A stretch of 5,184 bases of DNA from Chloroflexi bacterium RBG_16_64_43. GTDB taxonomy: Bacteria > Chloroflexota > Anaerolineae > Anaerolineales > RBG-16-64-43. The translations under genes and the position numbers were made by a program. Position 1 is the stretch's first letter. Each line of letters opens with the position of its first letter. The stretch spans positions 1 through 5,184 of the forward strand of contig MGOA01000059.1 of NCBI GenBank assembly GCA_001796965.1, given 5' to 3'. The notes beneath the pieces are model-generated. The model saw only the letters and a program-made list of their open reading frames with translations, searched no databases and was not told the origin of the DNA. This document shows, in pieces, positions 1-5,184 of this stretch.

Positions 1-933
1 TGGTTCGAGGCCGAGGGTCTTGGCTTTGCGGGCTTCCATGATCACCACCGCCGCTGCGCCGTCCGACATTTGCGACGAGTTGCCGGCGGTGACGGTCCCC
101 CCTTGCAGGAAAGCCGGCTTGAGCTTGCCCAGCGCTTCCAGGGTCGTGTCGCGGCGCGGGCCCTCATCGGCTTCGAAGGTGAAACCGCGCTCACTACGCT
201 TGCCATCCTCGCCCACTTCGACCAAGTTCACCTTGAGCGGGATGATCTCCTCAACGAAGCGGCCGGCATCCTGCGCCGCCGCCGCACGCTGGTGGCTGCG
301 CATCGCCATGCCATCTTGATCCTCACGCGAGATCTTGTACTCCTTCGAGACCCGCTCGGCGGTGAGGCCCATATTGAGGTAGACCGACGGCCACTCGGCC
401 GCAAACCCGGGATTCGGGCTGAACTTGTTGCCGGTCATCGGCACCATCGACATCGATTCGGTCCCGCCAGCGATGATCACATCCGCCAGGCCCGCAAGGA
501 TCGCCTGCGCGCCCATGGCAATCGTCTGCATCCCAGAGGAGCAGAAGCGGTTGACCGTCGCGCCTGGGACCTCGATCGGCAACCCCGCCCGCAATGCAGC
601 CAGGCGCCCGATATTCAGGCCCTGTTCCCCCTCCGGGAAGGCGCAGCCGATGAGCACGTCATCGATCTCCAAGGGATCCAGCGGGGCGGCGCGGCGCAAT
701 GCTTCGCGGATGACCGCGGCTGCCATTTCGTCCGGCCGTACGCTGCGCAGCGAACCGCGCCCGGCGCGCCCAACCGCCGTGCGCACGGCGGCCACGATGA
801 CGGCCTCGCGTCCACCCGCGGCCGAAACCCGCACTGCGGGAACGGTCGCGCGCGGTGCAGCCTTGTGCGCCGTGACCGCGGGTGTGCGCGTTGCGCGCTT
901 GGGGGTTGCGGTACTTCCTTTCTTTGCAGGCAT
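1..933 (-). CDS. fadA: Acetyl-CoA C-acyltransferase (FadA-type thiolase), N-terminal 311 residues, cut by window edge
   Basis: Catalyses thiolytic cleavage of 3-ketoacyl-CoA to acetyl-CoA and a shortened acyl-CoA, the last step of beta-oxidation, in the cytoplasm. The frame is open from the ATG at 933 to the left edge. The thiolase core begins near residue 43 (EAVIVAAVRTAVGR). The nucleophilic cysteine is C131 in VNRFCSSGMQTI, matching the thiolase acyl-enzyme signature. AGGTESMSMVPM (155-166) and GNSSQMSDGAAA (284-295) are further family motifs. The C-terminal His/Cys motifs (NEAFA, GHPxG, CxGGG) lie beyond the edge, so activity cannot be fully judged. The start is set by GGAGGTGA just upstream. 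Residues 1-41 form a basic Ala/Lys/Pro/Thr-rich tail with no acidic residue, absent from ordinary thiolases. It follows fadN by 67 bp and is probably co-transcribed. Family assignment is firm; chain-length preference is unknown. Confidence 0.93.
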   Translation of the reverse strand, partial: MPAKKGSTATPKRATRTPAVTAHKAAPRATVPAVRVSAAGGREAVIVAAVRTAVGRAGRGSLRSVRPDEMAAAVIREALRRAAPLDPLEIDDVLIGCAFPEGEQGLNIGRLAALRAGLPIEVPGATVNRFCSSGMQTIAMGAQAILAGLADVIIAGGTESMSMVPMTGNKFSPNPGFAAEWPSVYLNMGLTAERVSKEYKISREDQDGMAMRSHQRAAAAQDAGRFVEEIIPLKVNLVEVGEDGKRSERGFTFEADEGPRRDTTLEALGKLKPAFLQGGTVTAGNSSQMSDGAAAVVIMEARKAKTLGLEP

Positions 934-945
934 CGCTCACCTCCA
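934..945 (-). promoter_or_regulatory. Ribosome binding site of fadA
   Basis: On the minus strand TGGAGGTGAGCG lies directly before the ATG at 933. GGAGG is six bases from the start codon, and the longer match GGAGGTGA is close to an ideal anti-Shine-Dalgarno complement. It matters because it supports translation of the unusual N-terminal tail. The in-frame GTG at residue 34, which would remove most of the tail, has no comparable site before it. Confidence 0.8.
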
Positions 946-957
946 CCCTCCGCTGGC

Positions 958-979
958 GCCGCCGGCCTTCGCCGGCAGC
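958..979 (-). other. Intercistronic hairpin, fadN-fadA gap
   Basis: Read as minus-strand RNA, the 958-979 segment folds into a 9-bp stem (GCUGCCGGC with GCCGGCGGC, one U-G pair) closed by a GAAG loop. It begins 21 bases after the fadN stop codon and ends 24 bases before the fadA start. No T-tract follows, so it does not look like a complete intrinsic terminator. A role in mRNA processing, 3'-end protection or partial attenuation is inference. Confidence 0.5.
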
Positions 980-1000
980 CTCCAAGCGGCAGGGAATTCG

Positions 1001-3421
1001 CTAGTTGCGCAGCGGCTTGCCCGTTTTCAGCATGTGCCAGATGCGCTCCTGGGTCTTGGCTTCCCCGCACAGCGAGAGGAAGGCCTCGCATTCCAGGTCG
1101 AGGAAGTACTGCTCATCCACCCAAGCCGGCTGGCTGAGCGGCCCGCCGCACAGGATGTTGGCCAGGTGGTTGCCGATGAGCGCGTCGTGTTCACTGATGA
1201 ACCCGCTCTCCTTGAACATGAACACGCCCACCTTCATGCCTGAGAGGGAGTCACGCCCCGCGGCGTACAACTTGAGGGGGGTGGGCGGCCGGTAGCCTTC
1301 CTGCGCACGATAGAGCACCTCGCGCTTGGCTTCGGCCAGCAGGTGCGATCGATTCATCACCATGCGATCGCCCGGCGAGAGGAACCCGAAGGCGCGCGCC
1401 TCCTCGGCGCTCGTCGCCACCTTGGCCTGTCCGACCATCTCAAAGATACGCTGCAGCGATACCAGCGGATCGGAGCCCTTGGTGCGCATGGCGGGCGAAA
1501 GGATGCGCCGCACCATTTCCTTGCAGCCGCCGCCGGCCGGGATGAGCCCGACGCCCACCTCCACCAGGCCGATATAACTCTCGGCGGCCGCGATCGCGTT
1601 TGGAGATGCCATGGTCATTTCGCAACCGCCGCCCAGTGCCATGCCGGCCACGGCCACGGCCACCGGCCGCGTGGAGTAGCGAATGCGTTGATTGATGAGC
1701 TGAAAGCCGCGGATGGCCTTCTCCAGCTGCTCCCATTCCTTGTTCTGCGCCCCGACCGCCACCAGGAAGATATTGGCCCCTGCGCAGAAGTTGTCGCCTT
1801 CGTTACCGATGACAAGGCCATCAAATTCGCCCACGTCCAGGCGGTCGAGCGTGCGCTGCATCAGATCCCAGATGTCGGTGTCGAGCGCATTCATCTTGGT
1901 GTGGAATTCGAGGCAGGCCACACCGTCGCCGATATTGACCAGCGAGGCCCCGGCGTTCTCTTCGATCACGCCCCCACTCTTCTTGCGAGGGGCGAGGCGC
2001 AGGATGCCAGGATCGGAGTGGATGGGCTGGTAGCCGCGCTTGGCGAGGCTGTACACGGCGACCGGCTCACCCGCCTCCGACTGATAGAACGTCGGGCAGC
2101 CGGCGGCCAGCATCTCGCGCACCCACGGCGCCGGCTTGTGGCCCGCCGCGTCCATCTTCTCCACCGTTTCGGCCACGCCCAGCGCATCCCAGGTCTCGAA
2201 GGGGCCGGCCTCATGCATGAAGCCCCACTTGAGGGCCAGGTCCACGGCCATCAAGTCGTCCGCAATCTCGGGGATGCGATTCGAGGCGTAGGCCAGCCCG
2301 TGGTAGGTCACCTGGCGCAGCAGTTCGGCGGCGCGGTCGTTCTCAGCCAGCAGGGCTTTGAGGCGCTCGCCCAGGGGTGTGATCTCGCGGGTTTTGCCAA
2401 CCGATTCGAAACGCGGCTTGCTGGGCGCCTCGTAATCCATCGTCTTGAGGTTGAGCGTCCAGAAGTCCTTCTTGCCGTCCACCCGCACTTCTTTATAGAA
2501 GCCCTGGTTCGTCTTGCCGCCCAGCCAGTTGTTCGTCACCATCTTCTTGAAAAGGTCCAGAACGAGCGGCGAGGCCATCAGCGCGCGCTGTTCGTCGTCG
2601 GGCACAGCCGGGTGCAGGTTGCGAATAACGTGGTCGAGAACGTCGATGCCCACCAGATCGAACAGGCGGAAGGTGCCCGTCTTGGGGTGGCCCACCAGCG
2701 GGCCGGTGAGTGCATCCACTTCATCGATGGTGTAGCCGTTGCGCAATGCGTAATCGATGAGGAAGATGCCGCCGATCGTCCCAACGCGGTTGGCGATGAA
2801 GTTGGGCGTGTCCTTCGCGACCACCACGCCCTTCCCCAGCGCGTTTGTCCCGTAGCCGCGCATGAACTCAATCACCTCCGCCGCCGTATCGCCGGTGGGG
2901 ATGATTTCGAGAAGCGGCAGGTAGCGCGGCGGGTTGAAGAAATGCGTGCCCAAGAAATGCCGCCGGAAGTCCTGCGAGCGGCCCTGGGCGATCTGCGAAA
3001 CGGGTATGCCAGAGGTGTTCGTGCTGATGATGGTGTTCGGTTTGCGGACCGTCTCCAGGCGGGCCATGAGGGCCTGTTTGATCTTCAGGTCCTCGACGAT
3101 GACCTCCAGGATCCAGTCCGCCTCCTTGAGCAGTTCGAAATCGTCCTCGAGGTTTCCGATGCGGATGCGATTTGCCAGATCGGGAATATAGAAGCTGGCG
3201 GGACGGGATTGCACTGCCCGCTCCAGCCCGGTGCGGGCAAAACGATCACGCACCAACGGGTCTTTGAGTGTCAGACCCTTCTTCTCTTCCTCGGGGGTCA
3301 GCTTCGGCGGCACGATGTCGAGCAGGGTGACCGTGACCCCGGCACCTGCCAGGTGAGCGGCCAGCCCTGCGCCCATCGTGCCGGCCCCGATGACGGCCGC
3401 GTGACGAATGGTATAGGTCAT
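1001..3421 (-). CDS. fadN: FadN-type bifunctional 3-hydroxyacyl-CoA dehydrogenase / enoyl-CoA hydratase
   Basis: An 806-residue fusion carrying out two beta-oxidation steps: hydration of trans-2-enoyl-CoA, then NAD+-dependent oxidation of L-3-hydroxyacyl-CoA. The N-terminal NAD-binding domain (about 5-205) has the Rossmann motif IGAGTMGAG (11-19). The catalytic dyad is H160 in HFFNP and E172. Dehydrogenase C-terminal domains follow at about 207-310 (ending GFYK) and a second copy-like stretch at about 355-465. The crotonase domain spans about 490-690, with FCAGAN (545-550) near the oxyanion hole and both catalytic glutamates, E601 in GGGCE and E621 in LVEVG. A helical tail completes the protein. 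The order dehydrogenase then hydratase, and the length, match Bacillus FadN (about 790 residues) and are the reverse of E. coli FadB. The ATG at 3421 is preferred because GGGAGGGAG precedes it and the Rossmann fold starts at once. An upstream in-frame ATG at 3523 would overlap acd2 and add 34 unlikely residues. Confidence 0.96.
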   Translation of the reverse strand: MTYTIRHAAVIGAGTMGAGLAAHLAGAGVTVTLLDIVPPKLTPEEEKKGLTLKDPLVRDRFARTGLERAVQSRPASFYIPDLANRIRIGNLEDDFELLKEADWILEVIVEDLKIKQALMARLETVRKPNTIISTNTSGIPVSQIAQGRSQDFRRHFLGTHFFNPPRYLPLLEIIPTGDTAAEVIEFMRGYGTNALGKGVVVAKDTPNFIANRVGTIGGIFLIDYALRNGYTIDEVDALTGPLVGHPKTGTFRLFDLVGIDVLDHVIRNLHPAVPDDEQRALMASPLVLDLFKKMVTNNWLGGKTNQGFYKEVRVDGKKDFWTLNLKTMDYEAPSKPRFESVGKTREITPLGERLKALLAENDRAAELLRQVTYHGLAYASNRIPEIADDLMAVDLALKWGFMHEAGPFETWDALGVAETVEKMDAAGHKPAPWVREMLAAGCPTFYQSEAGEPVAVYSLAKRGYQPIHSDPGILRLAPRKKSGGVIEENAGASLVNIGDGVACLEFHTKMNALDTDIWDLMQRTLDRLDVGEFDGLVIGNEGDNFCAGANIFLVAVGAQNKEWEQLEKAIRGFQLINQRIRYSTRPVAVAVAGMALGGGCEMTMASPNAIAAAESYIGLVEVGVGLIPAGGGCKEMVRRILSPAMRTKGSDPLVSLQRIFEMVGQAKVATSAEEARAFGFLSPGDRMVMNRSHLLAEAKREVLYRAQEGYRPPTPLKLYAAGRDSLSGMKVGVFMFKESGFISEHDALIGNHLANILCGGPLSQPAWVDEQYFLDLECEAFLSLCGEAKTQERIWHMLKTGKPLRN

Positions 3422-3432
3422 TGCTCCCTCCC
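3422..3432 (-). promoter_or_regulatory. Ribosome binding site of fadN
   Basis: GGGAGGGAGCA precedes the ATG at 3421 on the minus strand, with GGAGG five bases from the start codon. This decides between the ATG at 3421 and the longer in-frame alternative at 3523, which lies inside the coding region of acd2. Confidence 0.75.
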
Positions 3433-3450
3433 TATGGGGGGCATGGCGCA

Positions 3451-3470
3451 GGCGCGGGCAAGCCCGCGCC
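3451..3470 (-). other. Intercistronic hairpin, acd2-fadN gap
   Basis: A perfect 9-base inverted repeat (GGCGCGGGC and GCCCGCGCC) separated by two bases, realistically an 8-bp stem with a four-base loop CUUG in the transcript. It starts six bases after the acd2 stop codon and ends 29 bases before the fadN start. No T-run follows, so it is not a standard terminator. It may be an mRNA stability or processing element, or a dispersed palindromic repeat of this genome. Confidence 0.6.
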
Positions 3471-3476
3471 CCGCCC

Positions 3477-4706
3477 TTAGCGCAACTCGCGGCTGCTGTA
3501 TCCCAGGATGCGCCGCGCCACAACCAGGCGGTTGATCTGCCCGGTTCCCTCGAAGATATCGTTGATCTTGGCGTCGCGGAACCACTTCTCGAGCAGTAGC
3601 TTGCGTGAGTAGGCTACCGGTCCCAAGAGTTCCACCGCGCGCTGGGTGATCTTAGTGACCGCATCCCCGGCTTTGACCTTCGACATGGAGGCTTCCGACG
3701 AGTTGGGCAGGCGCTGGTCGGCCATCCACACGGCCTTGAGCACCAGCAGCCAGGCGCTGCGCAACATGACCTCGATGTCGATCACCTCGCGCTCGATATG
3801 GCTCAACTTCTGCCGCGGCAGATGGTAGCGGATGGTCACGCCCTGCTGCGCCAGCATCTCCTTGACCAGCTCGACTGTGGCTCGAGCGATACCCATGGCC
3901 GAGGCCGAGACCAGCGGCCGGGTGGCGTCGAAGGTAGCCATGGCGCCCTTGAAGCCGGTCTCGGTGGTCTTTTCTTTCGCCACTTCAGCGCTGCCCAGGA
4001 TGTTGCCGAACGGAATGCGGCAATCCTGAAGCACGACCGAAGCCGTGTCGGAGGCGCGGATGCCCAGTTTATGCTCGAGCTTGGTAACGCTCACGCCCGG
4101 TGTGCCGGCTTCCACGACGAACGGGCGCATGCCGGCGCGGCCGGCCGAGGGATCGATGGTGGCCCACACCACGACGAAGCCCTTGGTCTCCACCAGGGAT
4201 TTCTGACCCGCCGTGACGAAGATCTTCTCGCCATTAAGCACCCAGAAATCCCCATCCCGCACGGCTGTGGTGCGGATGGAAGAAGTATCGGACCCGGCCT
4301 GTGGCTCGGTCATCGCCATGCAACCCAGCACCGGCAGCTCCTCCTGGAAGCGCTTGAGGAAGCGTTCCTTTTGCTCCGGCGTGCCGGTGGCCTCGACCGC
4401 CGCGGCCCCCAGCCCGCCGCCCGGGGTGCACAGGTACATCCCGGCGTCGCCCCAGGAGAGGGTCTCGATCATGTGGGCCAGGATCTGGTAGCCCAGGCGC
4501 GGCCCCTCGCGTTTCTTCTCCTGCGGGGCCAGCGACCCGGCCGAGGTGGCGCGCATTGCTCCGTGCATGAAGTTGATGTAGTCCCATGGGATCTCGTGCT
4601 CGTGCTCATCCAGCTGGCGCGAGACCGGCCGCATCATGTTCTCGGCCACGGTCTGCAGCATGACTCGCTGCTTGGCGATCGGGGAAGGCATTTCGAAATC
4701 GATCAT
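3477..4706 (-). CDS. Acyl-CoA dehydrogenase, catalytic-glutamate subunit (acd2)
   Basis: A 409-residue flavoprotein of the acyl-CoA dehydrogenase family, expected to make trans-2-enoyl-CoA from acyl-CoA and pass electrons to ETF. The middle domain carries the family signature AMTEPQAGSD (131-140) and FVTAG (163-167), where family members usually have WITNG. The catalytic base is E386 in IFEGT, followed by GQINRLVVARRIL. Two cofactor motifs are missing. The Arg-x-x-Phe-Gly after helix G is replaced by about GVTIR (289-293), and QxxGGxG is replaced by ELLGPVA (359-365). In homotetrameric relatives these residues hold the FAD of the neighbouring subunit; acd1 has both. The ATG at 4706 is chosen because AAGGAG lies eight bases upstream; an earlier ATG at 4799 would overlap acd1. 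It sits 38 bp after acd1 and 55 bp before fadN. Substrate chain length cannot be read from the sequence. Confidence 0.94.
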   Translation of the reverse strand: MIDFEMPSPIAKQRVMLQTVAENMMRPVSRQLDEHEHEIPWDYINFMHGAMRATSAGSLAPQEKKREGPRLGYQILAHMIETLSWGDAGMYLCTPGGGLGAAAVEATGTPEQKERFLKRFQEELPVLGCMAMTEPQAGSDTSSIRTTAVRDGDFWVLNGEKIFVTAGQKSLVETKGFVVVWATIDPSAGRAGMRPFVVEAGTPGVSVTKLEHKLGIRASDTASVVLQDCRIPFGNILGSAEVAKEKTTETGFKGAMATFDATRPLVSASAMGIARATVELVKEMLAQQGVTIRYHLPRQKLSHIEREVIDIEVMLRSAWLLVLKAVWMADQRLPNSSEASMSKVKAGDAVTKITQRAVELLGPVAYSRKLLLEKWFRDAKINDIFEGTGQINRLVVARRILGYSSRELR

Positions 4707-4720
4707 GGCATCCTCTCCTT
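4707..4720 (-). promoter_or_regulatory. Ribosome binding site of acd2
   Basis: On the minus strand AAGGAGAGGATGCC leads into the ATG at 4706, with AAGGAG eight bases from the start. Its first A is also the last base of the hairpin stem at 4720-4737, so folding of that hairpin could influence access to this site. Confidence 0.7.
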
Positions 4721-4737
4721 CAGCGCAGGCGCGCTGA
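4720..4737 (-). other. Intercistronic hairpin, acd1-acd2 gap
   Basis: The minus-strand segment reads TCAGCGC, loop GCCT, GCGCTGA: a 7-bp perfect stem. It begins seven bases after the acd1 stop codon, and its 3' arm touches the acd2 Shine-Dalgarno sequence. No T-tract follows. It is the shortest of the three gap hairpins, and a stem of this size could arise by chance in GC-rich sequence. Confidence 0.4.
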
Positions 4738-4744
4738 GCTGCTC

Positions 4745-5182
4745 TCAGACCATCGCCAGCCCGGTGAACATCGGGAAGCCGCGACCGTTGCGCATCCACA
4801 GCTCCACCGGATGTTCGCGGATGTAGCCGTGACCGCCCAAGATCTGCACGCCTCGGTCGGTGACCATCATGGTCAGATCGTCGGCGGCAGTCTTGGCCAG
4901 GGCGGCCGCGTGCGTCGCATCCAGGCCCTTGTCCAGCGTCCAGGCGGCCTCCCAGACCAGCAAGCGGGTGGCTTCAATCTCGGTGGCCATCTCGGCCAGC
5001 ATGAAGGCCACGGCCTGCTTGGTGGCAATCGGCACGCCGAACTGCACGCGGTCCTTGGCATAGGCGAGGGCATACTCAAATGCCGCGCGGCTCACGCCGA
5101 TCGCCATGCCGGCCAGCGCGACGCGGGTGACGTTGAGCAAGAGCAGCGGGTCGAATCCGGCATCGCCCCCCAGGCGCGCGGC
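4745..5182 (-). CDS. Acyl-CoA dehydrogenase-like subunit lacking the catalytic glutamate (acd1), C-terminal 145 residues
   Basis: The C-terminal helical domain of an acyl-CoA dehydrogenase; the N-terminal and middle domains lie beyond the right edge. Residues are numbered from the first full codon in the window. Helix G reads NVTRVALAGMAIG (17-29). DRVQFG (44-49) supplies the Arg and Phe, and QILGGHGY (113-120) supplies the glycine loop, both of which bind FAD across the subunit interface. The catalytic base is absent. The position equivalent to the Glu of medium-chain enzymes (IYEGT) is T140 in PMFTG, and the alternative position used by isovaleryl- and long-chain enzymes, just before the helix-G Arg, is T19. 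The chain ends five residues after T140, where relatives run about 20 more. No other frame downstream restores EGT. It could be the partner of acd2 in a mixed tetramer, or an inactive paralogue. The family call is sure; the role is inferred. Confidence 0.9.
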   Translation of the reverse strand, partial: AARLGGDAGFDPLLLLNVTRVALAGMAIGVSRAAFEYALAYAKDRVQFGVPIATKQAVAFMLAEMATEIEATRLLVWEAAWTLDKGLDATHAAALAKTAADDLTMMVTDRGVQILGGHGYIREHPVELWMRNGRGFPMFTGLAMV

Positions 5183-5184
5183 AG

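Larger units (their letters stand above)
1..5184 (-). other. Beta-oxidation operon (acd1-acd2-fadN-fadA), both ends open
   Basis: Four consecutive same-strand genes with gaps of 38, 55 and 67 bp encode all the reactions of one beta-oxidation turn. No gap contains a convincing -35/-10 promoter, a terminator with a T-tract, or an operator-like palindrome of the FadR or PsrA type. Co-transcription from a promoter upstream of the right edge is therefore inferred. The fadN-fadA order matches the Bacillus fadNAE locus, but here the acyl-CoA dehydrogenases come first and there are two of them. Confidence 0.75.

Noticed and set aside
811..933. Signal or targeting peptide on the thiolase
   Set aside because: The tail is basic but has no hydrophobic core, no twin-arginine motif and no cleavage site, and thiolases act in the cytoplasm. 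A secretion signal is not supported.
70..1243. Overlapping plus-strand open frames of 355 and 272 codons opposite fadA and the end of fadN
   Set aside because: They cross the fadA-fadN junction without regard to gene borders, have low-complexity Arg/Ala/Pro-rich products, and are explained by antisense shadowing in GC-rich DNA.
3451..3470. Intrinsic terminator between acd2 and fadN
   Set aside because: The stem is strong, but no T-rich run follows in the transcribed direction; the sequence after it is GC-rich, and the next gene follows closely.
3422..3523. Longer fadN start at 3523
   Set aside because: It would overlap the acd2 coding end and read through the gap hairpin. The added residues have no family similarity, and the ATG at 3421 has its own strong Shine-Dalgarno sequence directly before the Rossmann motif.
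1343..3535. A 730-codon open frame on the plus strand, covering nearly all of fadN
   Set aside because: Its codons are exact complements of fadN codons. Stops there would need TTA, CTA or TCA in the sense strand, which GC-rich genes rarely use. The translation shows no recognisable domain, while the minus strand encodes full catalytic motifs.
4707..4799. Longer acd2 start at 4799
   Set aside because: It would overlap the end of acd1 in another frame and add 31 residues unlike any acyl-CoA dehydrogenase N-terminus. AAGGAG before the ATG at 4706 fits better.
3798..4826. A 342-codon open frame on the plus strand opposite acd2
   Set aside because: It has the same codon-aligned antisense relation to acd2. 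Its product is rich in His, Gly and Arg with no domain, so it is a shadow of the real gene.

Overview
The window is a GC-rich bacterial segment in which every real gene lies on the minus strand. It reads as one fatty-acid beta-oxidation operon, transcribed from the right edge to the left. In transcription order it holds: the C-terminal part of an acyl-CoA dehydrogenase-like subunit (cut by the right edge, here called acd1); a complete acyl-CoA dehydrogenase (acd2); a complete FadN-type fusion of 3-hydroxyacyl-CoA dehydrogenase and enoyl-CoA hydratase; and the N-terminal part of an acetyl-CoA acyltransferase (FadA-type thiolase, cut by the left edge). The gaps are 38, 55 and 67 bp. Each holds a GC-rich hairpin followed by a strong Shine-Dalgarno sequence, and none holds a recognisable promoter or a hairpin plus T-tract terminator.

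Together the four genes supply every step of the beta-oxidation spiral: FAD-dependent dehydrogenation (acd1/acd2), hydration and NAD+-dependent oxidation (FadN), and thiolysis (FadA). The domain order of the fusion (dehydrogenase first, hydratase last) and the fadN-fadA adjacency resemble the Bacillus fadN-fadA-fadE arrangement rather than E. coli fadBA. GC-rich composition, the FadN type and the style of the thiolase suggest a member of Chloroflexota (Anaerolineae-like) or a similar high-GC bacterium. This is a tentative impression from memory of homologues, not a result.

The most interesting feature is complementary loss of motifs in the two adjacent acyl-CoA dehydrogenase-like genes. acd2 keeps the catalytic glutamate (IFEGT) but has lost the Arg/Phe and QxxGGxG motifs with which one subunit normally holds the FAD of its neighbour. 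acd1 keeps those cofactor motifs but has no glutamate at either known catalytic position, and it ends where the catalytic loop should be. This suggests an obligate heteromeric (alpha2beta2-like) acyl-CoA dehydrogenase, as known for some mycobacterial FadE pairs. The thiolase also carries an unusual basic Ala/Lys/Pro/Thr-rich N-terminal tail of about 41 residues.

No RNA genes, mobile elements, CRISPR arrays or origins were seen. No stretch longer than 67 bp lacks a gene.
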